A stretch of 64,000 nucleotides of DNA, taken from assembly GCF_000024985.1 (NCBI RefSeq), contig NC_013523.1, forward strand, positions 2,294,001 through 2,358,000, in the 5' to 3' direction. Below the pieces are notes generated by a model. The model ran no database searches and was not told the origin of the DNA. It worked only from the letters and a program-made list of their open reading frames with translations. Source of the DNA: Sphaerobacter thermophilus DSM 20745. Its GTDB lineage: Bacteria; Chloroflexota; Chloroflexia; Thermomicrobiales; Thermomicrobiaceae. Below are positions 16,253-26,003 of the stretch, in pieces; positions within the stretch are counted from its first letter, which is position 1; the number at the start of each line of letters is the position of its first letter. The translations under genes and the position numbers were made by a program.

Positions 16253-17774
16253 GCGACCCGCAGGCAACGCGCGTCGTCGTCATCGGCGGCGGCTTCGGCG
16301 GTCTGGCCGCCGCGATCCGCCTGCAAGCCGCCGGGTACGCCGTGACCCTGGTCGAGGCACGCCCGCGCCTCGGCGGCCGCGCCTCCCAGCATCGCGAGGC
16401 GGGCTTCACCTTCGACATGGGCCCGACCCTCATCACCGCCCCGGAGCTCCTCGACGACCTCTGGGCCGCTGCCGGTCGCTCCCGTGCGGCCGACCTGCCC
16501 CTGGTGCCGCTCCGCCCCTTCTACCGGCTCCTCTTCCCGGACGGCAGCCAGTTCGACTACGGGGCCGGGCCGGAGGCGGACGAGGAGCAGATCGCCCGCT
16601 TCGACCCGCGCGACGTGACCGCTACCGCACCTTCCTCGCCGCGTCGGAGCGCATCTACGCCCGCGCTTTCGCCGACCTGGCCGGCGAGCCGTTCCTGTCG
16701 CCCGGATCCTTCGCCCGCGTCCTCCCGGAGCTGTTGCGCCTCGGCGCGGCTCAGAGCGTCTATCGCTTCACCTCGCGCCACTTCCACGATCCGCGTCTCC
16801 GCGCCGTCTTCTCCTTCCACCCGCTCTTCATCGGCGGGAACCCGTTCCGCGCCAGCGCCATCTACGGCATCGTTCCCTACCTGGAGCGCCAGCAGGGGGT
16901 CCACTTCGCCATGGGCGGGATGTACACGCTGGTCGAGGCGATGGAGCGCCTGCTGTGTGACCTCGGCGCCGAGGTGCGCTGCGGCACGCCGGTGGAGGAG
17001 ATTATCGTCACCGACGGCCGCGCCGCCGGGGTCCGCCTTGCCGGCGGCGAGACCATCCCCGCAGCCGCCGTGGTCGCCAACAGCGACGTCGCCACCACCT
17101 ACCGGGAGCTGATCCCACCCGCCCACCGCCCCCGGCGCACGCTCGCTCGTCTGGCGCGCTTCCGCTACTCGATGAGCTGCTTCCTTCTCTACCTTGGCCT
17201 AAACCGCACATACCCGCAGCTCCACCACCACACCGTCCTGATGCCTGCCCACTACCGCGAGCACATTCGCGCCATCTTCGACGGCCACGGCCTCCCCGAC
17301 GACCTGGCCCTCTACCTCCACACACCGACGCGCACCGACCCGACCATGGCCCCGCCCGGCGGGGAGAGCCTCTACGCCCTGGCGCCGGTCCCGCACCTGG
17401 GCCACGGCATCGACTGGAACCACGCCGGCGACATGCTCCGCGACCGGATCATCCGGGCACTGGAAGAGCAGGTCGGACTGGACGACCTGGAATCGAGCAT
17501 CGTGATCGAGCGGCGCTTCACCCCGGTCGACTTCGCGACGGACCTCCGGAGCCACCTCGGCGCCGCCTTCTCGATCGAGCCGACCCTGCTCCAATCGGCC
17601 TACTTCCGCCCACACAACCGCTCGCGCGACCTCCCCGGCCTCTACCTCGTCGGCGCCGGCACCCACCCTGGCGCCGGCCTTCCCGGCGTACTCCTCTCCG
17701 CCAAGATCACCAGCCGCCTGGTCCAGGAGGATCTCCGTTCAGTGAGGGCGCGTGTGTACAGCAAAGCCGTGTGA
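16249..17774 (+). pseudogene. crtI: Phytoene desaturase (CrtI family), frameshifted
   Basis: The N-terminal piece (ATG 16249, overlapping the previous stop) has the FAD-binding VVVIGGGFGGLAAAIRLQ and TFDMGPTLIT. Its frame is lost at about 16612-16617, where DPRD runs into an unrelated reading. The adjacent frame picks up exactly where a CrtI protein should continue (DRYRTFLAASERIYARAF...). It runs to the stop at 17774, through FSFHPLFIGGNPF, GGMYTLVEAMERLL and the C-terminal YLVGAGTHPGAGLPGVLLSAK. One missing base explains the break. Everything else is conserved at full family length, so the lesion is recent, or is a sequencing error. Last gene of the operon. Confidence 0.85.
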
Positions 17775-17861
17775 CGGGCGCGCGGAGTCTGTCTCGGGCA
17801 CGATCACCGTTGGTGTACGTGGCCGAGGCTGGCAGCCGCGAGGATTTCCGGCGGTCGGCGC

Positions 17862-18126
17862 GTGCCCGGGGCTAAAGCTGCCGGGCTGAATACAGGGTAA
17901 GCCCACGAAAGGGGCTGCGATACTCACATCCAGGCGTATACGAACCGGCCTCCTACCGAACGCAGCGTCCCCAGCCCCTTCAGTGGGCTTTCTATATTCA
18001 GCCCGGGGGTTTACCCCCGGGCACCAACCGGGCGGTGGACACCTCCCACCTGGGTGTTATCCCTGGTCTGCCCCAGCCCGCTTTAGCGGGCTTTTTTGTC
18101 AGCCCGGCGCCTTTAGGCCCGGGCAC
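17862..18126. repeat. Family-A hairpin repeat cluster, copy 2
   Basis: Same units as at 4594-4850: GCCCGGGGCTAAAGCTGCCGGGC, AAGCCCACGAAAGGGGCT facing AGCCCCTTCAGTGGGCTT, CCCGGGGGTTTACCCCCGGG, then AGCCCGC/GCGGGCT with a T run. It fills most of the gene-free stretch 17775-18352. Confidence 0.8.
18075..18097 (+). terminator. Rho-independent-type terminator inside the family-A repeat
   Basis: Stem AGCCCGC / GCGGGCT with loop TTTA and a run of six T (18092-18097). It lies about 300 bp downstream of crtI on the same strand. It would block read-through into the ABC cluster. Confidence 0.65.
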
Positions 18127-18352
18127 ATGCCACCGCACGTAGACCTTCACGCCGCTCTTCCCGAACACACGCCTATCGCCGGGGGCACGTGCCGACCACG
18201 TTGGATCCATGCGTCACGCACGCATGAACGGTCCATGCGCTGCCCACGCAACCGACTGGCTGCCCACGCTCCTCTTGAACCTTGCTGGCAACCACCTCGT
18301 CTCTGTCGGTGAGAGTGGCCTGTCGCCACGGAGGACGACGAAGGGATGCGCG

Positions 18353-19243
18353 ATGGAGATCGTGATCGAGGAACTCAGCAAGCACTACGGCAGTGTGCGG
18401 GCACTGGATGGGGTGTCGCTGCGGGTGCCGGGCGGGATGTTCGGCCTGCTGGGCCCCAACGGCGCCGGGAAGACGACGTTGATGCGCATCCTGGTCACGC
18501 TGCTGGCGCCGACCTCGGGCCGGGTGACCATCGGTGGGATCGATGTGATGCGCGACCCGGCGAAGGTGCGCGAGCGACTGGGCTACATCCCACAGGAGTT
18601 CGGCTTCTACCGCAGCCTCAACGCCTACGAGATGCTCGATTACATCGGCACGATGAAGCGCATCCCGCCGCGCGAGCGCAAGCGTCAGATAGAGGCGGTG
18701 CTGGAGGAGGTGAACCTGACGGCCGACGCGAAGCGCCGGGTCGGTACCTACTCCGGCGGGATGAAGCAGCGGCTGGGGATCGCCCAGGCGCTGCTGGGTG
18801 ATCCGGACCTGCTGGTGGTGGACGAGCCGACGGCGGGGCTCGACCCGGAGGAGCGTATCCGCTTCCGGAACCTGCTGGTGCGCATCTCCGGGCGGCGCAC
18901 GGTGCTGCTCTCGACCCACATCGTGGCCGATGTCGAGGCGAGTTGCACCGGGCTGGCGGTGCTGCGCCAGGGTCGGCTGGCCTTCGCCGGAACACCGGAG
19001 GAGCTGGTCGAGCGGGCGCGAGGCCGGGTCTGGCAGGTGGAGGTCGAGCCGGGCGAGTGGGACGAGGTCGCGGCGCGGGTGCAGGTCGTGTCGAGCCGCA
19101 CGGTCGGCGGCCGGGTACAGCTCCGGGTGGTGGCGGACGAGAACCCGCTGGGGCGGGGTGTCCCGGTCGAGCCCGGGCTGGAGGACGGGTACCTGGCCGT
19201 CAGCGGCAGCGTGCAGCGTGAGGAGTGGCTGGTCCATGTCTAA
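18353..19243 (+). CDS. ABC transporter ATP-binding protein (ABC-2 exporter type)
   Basis: A 296-residue ATPase. Walker A is GPNGAGKT (34-41), the Q-loop is YIPQEFGFY, the signature YSGGMKQRLG, Walker B LLVVDEPTAGLDP and the H-loop STHI. A C-terminal extension of about 80 residues (from GRVWQVEVEPGEWDEV) is typical of ABC-2 export ATPases. ATG at 18353 follows GGAGGACGACGAAGGG. Its stop overlaps the start of the large permease at 19236, and further permeases follow, so it opens an operon of at least four overlapping genes. The exported substrate is unknown. Confidence 0.9.
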   Translation: MEIVIEELSKHYGSVRALDGVSLRVPGGMFGLLGPNGAGKTTLMRILVTLLAPTSGRVTIGGIDVMRDPAKVRERLGYIPQEFGFYRSLNAYEMLDYIGTMKRIPPRERKRQIEAVLEEVNLTADAKRRVGTYSGGMKQRLGIAQALLGDPDLLVVDEPTAGLDPEERIRFRNLLVRISGRRTVLLSTHIVADVEASCTGLAVLRQGRLAFAGTPEELVERARGRVWQVEVEPGEWDEVAARVQVVSSRTVGGRVQLRVVADENPLGRGVPVEPGLEDGYLAVSGSVQREEWLVHV

Positions 19244-21260
19244 CCTCCTCCGCCGCTTGCTCACCGCCTGGCGTATGGAGCTGCGGCTGGTGGTGCGTCA
19301 CTGGTCGTACCCGCTGATGCTCCTGGGGTGGTGGGCGCTGGTAGCCTACGTCTTCAGCATTCAGTCCCTCATTTCGCCCGAGGCGGCGCTGAAAGGGAAC
19401 CCCGGCGCATTCAGCGTCGGACTGTCCGCGCTGGCGGCGCTCCTGCTTGGGGCATTCGTGGCCGGGCGCAGCCAGCGGACCCGCTTCGAGGCGCTGGAGG
19501 AGACCTTCCCGACCGGCGCCGAGGTCCTGCTCGGTCGGTGGCTGGCGTGCATTGTGGCGCTCCTGCCGACGCAGGTGGCGGCCGTGGTCCTCGCCAGCCG
19601 GATTGGACCGGCATCGTCACTGTGGCGCGGGCTGCCCACGTTCCTGCTGGAGGCCGGGATCATCCTGGCGTTCGCCGTCTCGGTCGGGTGGCTCTTCGTC
19701 ACCTGGCTCGGGCCGCGACGCTGGGTCTACCTGCTGCTCGCCGGCGGTTGGCTCTCCAGCCTGGGGTGGGAGATCTTCCTCGGCGGGCAGGGACTGGGTA
19801 TCCCCGGTAGTGACCTGTTCGACGTCCTGCGCACCGCGAGCATCCGGTACGAAGAGCTCTGGGGCCGACTGATGGAAGGAGAGCGACCGGTCTGGTTCAA
19901 CCTCTTCTACGGCGGACTGGCGGCGCTCTTTGTGGCCCTGGTCGCCACCCGCACCGCGGCGAGGCGCAACCGGCGGGCGCCGCTGATCCCGGCAGCCCTC
20001 GCGCTGGCGGCACTGATGCTGGCTGCATCGGCCGTGACCGCCTACGTGCGGCAGGCGCAGGCATGGAGCGCGCAGGCCATCATCGTCGAGTCGATCCAGC
20101 CGTCTGAGCCGGAGGCGACAGTCGCGTCCCCCGTGGTGGTCGACGCCTGGGAGATCGCCGCCGATCTGACCGACCCGGCTTCGCCCCGCTTCGACGCCCG
20201 CCTCACCCTGCGCGCCGCGGGGGACGAGCCGATCTCCACGGTGACGCTGACGCTCCATCACGATCTGGAGATCGCGTCGTCGAGCGTGCCCTACGAGCGG
20301 GACGGGGACGTGCTGACACTGGCACTGCCCGAACCACTCGCGCCGGGAGCAACTCAGGAACTGCATCTGACCTACGGCGGGGAACTCTGGACCCTGGTCC
20401 CGTCCTTCCGCCCGCTGCCGGATCCGCTCGTCTTCACAACCGAGCGTGGCGTGCGCCTGCCGTTCTTCGCCGGCTGGTACCCCGTTCCGGGCGAGGAACT
20501 CGTTGGCCCCGATGCGTCCGGCGTCCTCCACCCGCCGGGACGGTTCGTCCTCACCGTGTCGGTCCCGCGCGGCTGGGGCATCTTCACCAACCTGCCGGCG
20601 ACCGGTGAGTTGACCTTCGCCAGCGACCGGGCCACCTGGGCGGTGCTCTACGCCTCGCCGCGGCTGCGGACCGAGCGGGTGGACGCCAGCACCATCATCG
20701 CGCCGGAGGCGATCCTGCCCACTGCGCGTGCGGTCATCCCCAACTACGAGGCGCTACTCGCCGAGTACGCCCCGTTCTTCCCGACCACGGCACCGGACGG
20801 GGTGACGCTGGCCGTGCTCGATAGCTTCGCGGGGATGGCCGACCACACGCCTCCGGCCGGGGACCAGCCGCTCGTGGTCATCAGCCAGAACACGCCGGAG
20901 GACTTGAAGGAGAACACCGGCGGCCACCGCTACTTCATCAGCGACGCGCTGGCGGCGGACCTCTGGGTCCTGGCCGGTGGCGACACCAGCGTGACCATCC
21001 CGCGAGCCGGCATCAGCGAATACCTCTGGATCCGCCACCGCGTCGGCACGGACCCGACGCAGTTCGAGCGCGCGCTGCTCGCCAATGGCGGATCCTACAC
21101 GGCACCGATCGCCCGGGCGCTGATGGCGATTGAGAACCAGCAGGGTGTGGACGGCGTGCGCGAGATCATCGCCCGGATGATCGCCGAGGGCGAGTCGCTA
21201 CGCGATCTCGAGCCGGATCAGATCGCCACCTGGATCGAGGAGGTCGGCGGTGCGCGCTAG
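19236..21260 (+). CDS. ABC permease with extracytoplasmic, M1-peptidase-like (catalytically degenerate) domain
   Basis: A 674-residue protein. Residues 1 to about 270 hold around six hydrophobic segments, with the TFPTGAEVLLGRWLA loop shared with its paralog at 21995. From about 275 an extracytoplasmic domain resembles the N-terminal sheet of M1 aminopeptidases (DARLTLRAAGDEPISTVTLTLHHDLEI..., LHLTYGGE, FFAGWYPVPG). Where M1 enzymes carry HExxHxxW this one has DALAADLW (about 566-575), so the zinc histidines are absent; a lone ISEYLW follows. It therefore looks like a binding rather than a cutting domain. The start overlaps the upstream ATPase and the stop overlaps the next permease. Confidence 0.75.
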   Translation: MSNLLRRLLTAWRMELRLVVRHWSYPLMLLGWWALVAYVFSIQSLISPEAALKGNPGAFSVGLSALAALLLGAFVAGRSQRTRFEALEETFPTGAEVLLGRWLACIVALLPTQVAAVVLASRIGPASSLWRGLPTFLLEAGIILAFAVSVGWLFVTWLGPRRWVYLLLAGGWLSSLGWEIFLGGQGLGIPGSDLFDVLRTASIRYEELWGRLMEGERPVWFNLFYGGLAALFVALVATRTAARRNRRAPLIPAALALAALMLAASAVTAYVRQAQAWSAQAIIVESIQPSEPEATVASPVVVDAWEIAADLTDPASPRFDARLTLRAAGDEPISTVTLTLHHDLEIASSSVPYERDGDVLTLALPEPLAPGATQELHLTYGGELWTLVPSFRPLPDPLVFTTERGVRLPFFAGWYPVPGEELVGPDASGVLHPPGRFVLTVSVPRGWGIFTNLPATGELTFASDRATWAVLYASPRLRTERVDASTIIAPEAILPTARAVIPNYEALLAEYAPFFPTTAPDGVTLAVLDSFAGMADHTPPAGDQPLVVISQNTPEDLKENTGGHRYFISDALAADLWVLAGGDTSVTIPRAGISEYLWIRHRVGTDPTQFERALLANGGSYTAPIARALMAIENQQGVDGVREIIARMIAEGESLRDLEPDQIATWIEEVGGAR

Positions 21261-22002
21261 AGGCATCGTCTGGTACGAGGCTCGCGTCGTCTTCGGCCTC
21301 TCCTCGGTGCTAGCGGCGCTCATCCCGCCCCTTTTCGCCCTGTTCCAGTGGTTCGTCTGGACCCAACGGCTGGAGCCGGCCTACGAGTGGGAGATCACCC
21401 GCGCCCTGACACTCACCGTGTGCCTCGCCGGTGGGCTCGGCGCGGCGCACCTGATGGGAGTCGAGCGCCAGGAAGGATTCGACGAGTTGCGCCGCACCTA
21501 TCCAGAGTCGCCCTGGCGTCTGCCGCTACTGCGCACGGCCGGGGCGGTGGCGACTACGGCGCTGCCGCTCCTGCTGGCAATGGTCATCTTCCGGATCGGC
21601 TACGGGCCATACGATCTGGGCACCACGGTGTTGCCGGCGCTGGCCCCCGCGGCCTTCCTGCTAGGGCTGGGATTACTGCTCGGCAACCTGACCGGGAGCT
21701 ACTGGGCAGCGGGTGGGGGCGTGCTGGCCTACTGGTTCTTCGAAGTCTTCACCCGCTCCGACCCGGTGACCGGCCCGCTCTACCTGTTCCACCCGATCTA
21801 CCCGGTGGCAGGAGTCAGCAACGATCTCAACCGCGCCCTCGTGACGGGCCTCGGCGTGGCGATGCTGGCAGCCAATGCGCTCTGGACCGCGCGTCGCACC
21901 ACCCCGGGCATGGCCCGTCACCGGGGGCGGACTGCGCTGCGCCCGGCCCCTGCCGCATACGCGCAGCCCGCAGACGACCGGGAGGGGCGCCACGATGACT
22001 GA
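21250..22002 (+). CDS. Small ABC-2-type permease subunit
   Basis: A 250-residue integral membrane protein with about six hydrophobic segments. A cytosolic loop GVERQEGFDELRRTYPESPWRLPLLR parallels the ETFPTGAEVLLGRW loop of the larger permeases, which suggests the same docking site for the ATPase coupling helices. GTG at 21250 overlaps the preceding stop and the following ATG at 21995 overlaps its stop. A truncated relative of its C-terminal half lies at 24039-24461. Confidence 0.75.
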   Translation: MRARGIVWYEARVVFGLSSVLAALIPPLFALFQWFVWTQRLEPAYEWEITRALTLTVCLAGGLGAAHLMGVERQEGFDELRRTYPESPWRLPLLRTAGAVATTALPLLLAMVIFRIGYGPYDLGTTVLPALAPAAFLLGLGLLLGNLTGSYWAAGGGVLAYWFFEVFTRSDPVTGPLYLFHPIYPVAGVSNDLNRALVTGLGVAMLAANALWTARRTTPGMARHRGRTALRPAPAAYAQPADDREGRHDD

Positions 22003-24049
22003 CCTGGCGTGCCGCCTGGTGCGGACGTGGCGCACGGAGTTGCGGCTGCTCTGCTTCCACTGGACCTTCCCGGTCCTGCACCTGCTCTGGGCGGGCCTGC
22101 TGCTCTTCACGTTCCGCACCTGGATCGGCGTGACGGCCGAGGCGGCGCTGAGCACCGAGCTGGGCAACCTGTCGATCGGCGCCGTCTCGCTGGTGTCGCT
22201 CATCGTCGGCGCGGTCGGTGCTTCCCGCAGCGCCCGGACGCGGTTCGACGATCTGGAGCAGACCTACCCGACCGGCGCCGAGGTGATGCTCGGCCGCTGG
22301 CTGGCGACAGTCACAGCGCTCCTCAGCGCGCTGATCGTACCGCTGGTGCTGGCCTTCCGCGTCGGCCCGGTGGACTCCTTCACCCGCGCCGTGCCGCGCT
22401 ACCTCCTGGAGGCAACGATCACCTTCGCCTTCGCCAGCGCGATCGGCTGGTGCGCGGTCGTCTGGCTCGGGAACCGGCGCTGGATCTATCCCGTGCTCGC
22501 CGCCGGCTGGGTCGCGGTGTCGCCCATGAGCCGAATCCTGACCGGCGGCCGGGGGATCTCGTCCTTGCTCGACTTCACCCGGATGAACCGCGCCGAGTAC
22601 CAGGAACTGTGGGGACGTTTCCTCGCCGGAGAGCTTCCGGCGTTGTTCAACCGGTTCTATGCGGGATTGGCACTCGGCGTGCTGGCGCTGGCGATCCTGC
22701 TGACCCAGCACCGTCGGACGCGGCGCCTGCCGATCCTGACCGGCGCGGTGGTTCTGGCCGGGCTCACGTTCGCGCTGACCGGAGGCGTGCGCTACAACAG
22801 CCTGCTTACCGAGTGGAGCGCCGAGGCCGTGGCGATCGATTTCAGTGGAGGGGAGCCGGCCGAGGTCGTGTCCGACCGCGAGGTGATCGACGCCTGGGAG
22901 ATCGATGCCGACTTGCGCGATCTCGCACGGCCCCGCTTCGACGCCCGGATGACGCTCCGCAACGCCGGCAGCACGCCCATCTCCGACGCCACGCTGACGC
23001 TCTATCACGACCTCGTCGTGGTCGACAGCAGCCTACCCGTGACCCGCGACGGTGACCAGCTCACACTCGCCCTGCCGGAGCCACTCGCGCCCGGCGCGGC
23101 AACCGAGGTCCGCCTTACCTACGAAGGGGCCTTCGCGGTCTACGTACGCTACCAGCAGGGAAAGCCCCAACTGACCTACTTCGTCGGCCCAGGCGGGGTG
23201 CGCCTGCTGCCCGCGGTCGGCTGGTATCCGCTGGCGGGTGTGAGCGGGCTCGACGACCTGAACCGATTCGAGTCGCAGAACCACCCACCGGGGGCCTTCC
23301 GCCTGACGGTGCAGGCGCCGGCTGGCTTCGGCGTGACATCAAACCTGCCGCCGGTGGGCGATGGGGTCTTCGCCGCCGAGCACGTAACCGGAGCCTTCCT
23401 GTTCGCCGCGCCGCGCCTTCGGACGGAGCAGGTCGGCAGGGTGACGGTGGCCGCGCCGGACGTGCTGCTGCCGCGGGCACGCGCCTACGCCGCCCGCTAT
23501 GAGGCGACGCTCGAACGGCTCACTCCCTTCTTCCCGACCGTGCAGATCGACGGGATGACCTTCGCCCTCCTCGATGGGTTGCCGGGCTATGCGCTGGAGC
23601 GCGCTCCAGCGGGTCGGCAGATCCTCCTCGTGTTCGACGCGGATCAGATCGACAGCCTGGATCGCTCACTGGAGATGGACGCCCAGTACTTCGGCAGTTG
23701 GGTGCTCAACAGCCTGTGGACGGCCGCCCTCGGCGCGCCGGTCGATCCCGACGGGGAGCGATGGCTCGTCCCCTGGACGCTCGACCTGTTCCTCTGGGCC
23801 TACGCGCGGGAAGAGGGCGACCCCGAGAAAATCGCGGCCACCATCGATGCCTATGGCCGCTCGTTGCCCGGAGGTGACAACGGGTCAAAGCTCCCCGCCA
23901 GAACGCTGCTCGACATCTACCGCCAGCGCGGAGCCGCGGGAATTCAGGCGGTAATCGACCGGCTGCTTGCCAACCCGGCGTCGCTCGACGGGGTGACGTC
24001 CGACGAGGCGATCGCCGCCTGGTACAAGGAGGCCGCCGGTGTGTCGTAG
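21995..24049 (+). CDS. ABC permease with extracytoplasmic M1-like degenerate domain (paralog)
   Basis: A 684-residue paralog of the protein at 19236, collinear over its length. Shared landmarks are QTYPTGAEVMLGRWLATV, VIDAWEIDADLRDLARPRFD, the DATLTLYHDL strand, LRLTYEGA-like and VGWYPLAG. The zinc-ligand helix is again missing; the corresponding segment reads SWVLNSLWTAALG. About six hydrophobic segments occupy residues 1-275, and the rest is predicted outside. Two such permeases plus one small permease after one ATPase suggest a heteromeric exporter or a membrane remodelling complex. The stop overlaps the start of the truncated permease copy. Confidence 0.75.
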   Translation: MTDLACRLVRTWRTELRLLCFHWTFPVLHLLWAGLLLFTFRTWIGVTAEAALSTELGNLSIGAVSLVSLIVGAVGASRSARTRFDDLEQTYPTGAEVMLGRWLATVTALLSALIVPLVLAFRVGPVDSFTRAVPRYLLEATITFAFASAIGWCAVVWLGNRRWIYPVLAAGWVAVSPMSRILTGGRGISSLLDFTRMNRAEYQELWGRFLAGELPALFNRFYAGLALGVLALAILLTQHRRTRRLPILTGAVVLAGLTFALTGGVRYNSLLTEWSAEAVAIDFSGGEPAEVVSDREVIDAWEIDADLRDLARPRFDARMTLRNAGSTPISDATLTLYHDLVVVDSSLPVTRDGDQLTLALPEPLAPGAATEVRLTYEGAFAVYVRYQQGKPQLTYFVGPGGVRLLPAVGWYPLAGVSGLDDLNRFESQNHPPGAFRLTVQAPAGFGVTSNLPPVGDGVFAAEHVTGAFLFAAPRLRTEQVGRVTVAAPDVLLPRARAYAARYEATLERLTPFFPTVQIDGMTFALLDGLPGYALERAPAGRQILLVFDADQIDSLDRSLEMDAQYFGSWVLNSLWTAALGAPVDPDGERWLVPWTLDLFLWAYAREEGDPEKIAATIDAYGRSLPGGDNGSKLPARTLLDIYRQRGAAGIQAVIDRLLANPASLDGVTSDEAIAAWYKEAAGVS

Positions 24050-24461
24050 TGCACTGATCGACGGCGTGTATGAACGCCGGCACGTCCCACACCGCGCCGT
24101 CCCCGGCCGGCAGCCGCCCAATTCCTGGCATCCTGAGCGGAGTGCCGGCAGCTTGCCGGCTCCCGTGCTCACCACTCGACGGTGGGGCCGTCTCGTGCCG
24201 ACCGTCTACCTGCTCGGGGTTGTGCTCGTGCTGGGGTGCGTTACCGGGGGATCCTGGCTCGCAGCCGGCGCCGTGGTAGGGTACTGGTGGGTTGAGATTG
24301 GGGTAGGCCGCGAGGCAAGCGGCTTGCTCGATATCTTCCAGCACAGTCGCCCGGCCGAGGGCGTCCTCGCCGAGTGGAACCGCGCTGCGCTGGCGGCCGG
24401 CGCGGGGCTGATGACTTCGAACGCGAACCTCGCCGCGCGGCGACCGGGGAGATGGCGATGA
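24039..24461 (+). pseudogene. Truncated small permease copy (remnant, N-terminus replaced by repeat)
   Basis: The last 85 or so residues (GCVTGGSWLAAGAVVGYWWVE...NRAALAAGAGLMTSNANLAARR) align with the C-terminal third of the intact small permease at 21250 (GNLTGSYWAAGGGVLAYWFFE...NRALVTGLGVAMLAANALWTARR). The first part is not membrane-like and reads through a family-B hairpin (GTGCCGGCAGCTTGCCGGC at about 24143-24161). This is best explained as the partner of the second large permease, decayed after a repeat inserted or the N-terminal two thirds were deleted. It might still be translated from GTG 24039 because of coupling to the upstream stop. Confidence 0.65.
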
Positions 24462-25171
24462 GCGACCCGCGACACCACAGCATCGACACCTCTGATGAGG
24501 CGCTCTACCGCCGCCTGCTGGCGGGGGATGTCGCCGCGCTGGAGGCGCTGGTGCCGCGCTACCACGGCCCGCTGCTCGCCTTCCTCTACCGCCTGACCGG
24601 CGATCGCCAGCAGGCGGAGGATCTGGTGCAGGAGACGTTCACCCGGATCGTCACCTATCGCGGCGAGCCGCCGACCCGTTTCCGCCCGTGGGCGTTCACC
24701 GTCGCTCGCAACATCGCACTCGACCACCTGCGCACCGCCGCGCGACGGCAGGCGATCGCCCCACGGGTGACGCCATCAGAGGACGACGATCCATTCACCA
24801 CGGTGCCGGACCCGGACCCCGGCGCGCTCGATCTGGTGCTGCGCGACGACGACCGGCGCACCGTGGCAGCGGCGCTCCAGCAACTGCCGCCGCACCAACG
24901 GGAGACGGTCGTGCTCCGCTTCTACCACGACCTCTCGCTGAACGAGATCGCCGAGGTGACCGGTGTCGCCGTAGGCACAGTCAAGAGCCGGTTGTTCCAC
25001 GGCCTGCGGCGGCTGAAGACCTTGCTCATCGACGAGTACCGAGCCCCGAACGGCGCGGCACCACCGCCCTCACCCGGCACCCCGCGCCCGCAGCACAGGA
25101 AGCACGCGGAAGGAGGGATGGCCCATGACACGGCAGCGCCGGTCAGACCTGGCCAGCGGTCTCTCGCCTGA
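24458..25171 (+). CDS. ECF-family RNA polymerase sigma factor
   Basis: A 237-residue ECF sigma factor. Region 2 runs from LYRRLLAGDVAALEALVPRY through AEDLVQETFTRIVTYRG to FTVARNIALDHLRT. Region 4 is LPPHQRETVVLRFYHDLSLNEIAEVTGVAVGTVKSRLFHGLRRLK (about 145-190). ATG at 24458 has GGGGAG six bases upstream. Its end overlaps the membrane protein gene at 25125, which is in the position of an anti-sigma factor. It probably switches on this ABC cluster, which is inferred from linkage. Confidence 0.9.
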   Translation: MSDPRHHSIDTSDEALYRRLLAGDVAALEALVPRYHGPLLAFLYRLTGDRQQAEDLVQETFTRIVTYRGEPPTRFRPWAFTVARNIALDHLRTAARRQAIAPRVTPSEDDDPFTTVPDPDPGALDLVLRDDDRRTVAAALQQLPPHQRETVVLRFYHDLSLNEIAEVTGVAVGTVKSRLFHGLRRLKTLLIDEYRAPNGAAPPPSPGTPRPQHRKHAEGGMAHDTAAPVRPGQRSLA

Positions 25172-26003
25172 GGCGCGCGCGGCGCTGGGCGATCTCGACC
25201 CGCTGGCAGCCCGCCTCGCCACCTACGATGCGCCGGAGCCGGACCCGGCCGACACCGAGGCGCTGATCGACCGGCTGGCGCCGCTGGTGGCCGCCCGCAC
25301 CGCGCCGGAGTCCGACCTGGTATGGGACGAGAGCCCGGCCCCCAGCATCCATCACTGGCTGGCGCTGGCGCGGGCCCAGATCGCGCTGATCGACCACGTC
25401 GTCCTCTGGGCCGGTGGGCTGGTCCTGGCCCTCGGCCTGATCGTGGCCGGGGTCGGGTACAGCGGGCTGCTCTCGCTCGGCGTCACCCTGTGTGCACCGG
25501 TGCTCGCCGCGGCCGGGGTCGCCTTCGCCTTCCGCCCCGCCGGGCAAACGCTGGCGGAGATCGAGCGGATCAGCCCGGTAATGCCCCTGGAGTTGCTCTA
25601 CGTCCGGCTCGGGCTGGTGCTGGCCGGGAACCTCGCGCTGGCCCTGGCGCTCCTCGGGTTGGTCTGGATCGAAGGGCCGCGGCTGGTCCTCTGGCGGGTG
25701 GTACTCCTCTGGCTCGGGCCGATGCTCGGGCTGGCGGGCATGGCGCTCTACACCTCGGCCCGCTGGGGCACCATCGCCGGGTTGACCGTTCCCCTCGGCG
25801 CCTGGGGCACGCTCGTTCTCCTCGCGTGGCAGGGGGTGATCGAGCCCGCCGACCCGCAGGTGTTCGGGCCAACGGACATTCTCGTCCACCTGAGCCAGGC
25901 GCCCGGCGTGCTGGTCGCCACGCTGCTGCTGCTCGCTGCGGGCGTGCTGCTGCTCTGGCAGGGCACGCGGCTCGTCGGCCGGGAGACCGCCGCGTGGAAC
26001 TGA
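25125..26003 (+). CDS. Polytopic membrane protein, possible anti-sigma factor
   Basis: A 292-residue protein. About 85 N-terminal cytosolic residues (acidic, with LAARLATYDAPEPDPADTEALIDRL) precede roughly six to seven hydrophobic segments (about 88-285). The place right after an ECF sigma gene, overlapping it by 47 bp, and the soluble N-terminus suggest a membrane anti-sigma factor, but no zinc HxxxCxxC motif is present. The helical N-terminal segment resembles DUFs found in ABC/sigma operons. It overlaps the start of the ATPase at 25994 (GTGGAACTGA), so a permease role for that ATPase is equally likely. Confidence 0.65.
   Translation: MTRQRRSDLASGLSPEARAALGDLDPLAARLATYDAPEPDPADTEALIDRLAPLVAARTAPESDLVWDESPAPSIHHWLALARAQIALIDHVVLWAGGLVLALGLIVAGVGYSGLLSLGVTLCAPVLAAAGVAFAFRPAGQTLAEIERISPVMPLELLYVRLGLVLAGNLALALALLGLVWIEGPRLVLWRVVLLWLGPMLGLAGMALYTSARWGTIAGLTVPLGAWGTLVLLAWQGVIEPADPQVFGPTDILVHLSQAPGVLVATLLLLAAGVLLLWQGTRLVGRETAAWN

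Noticed and set aside
18798-19235. N-terminal extension of the large permease
   Set aside because: It would read the ATPase gene in the wrong frame (Arg/Trp/Ser-rich); ATG 19236 begins the membrane protein.
25322-25993. N-terminal extension of the second ATPase
   Set aside because: The frame is open upstream but lies inside the membrane-protein gene and is not ATPase-like; GTG 25994 overlaps the stop and begins the ABC domain.
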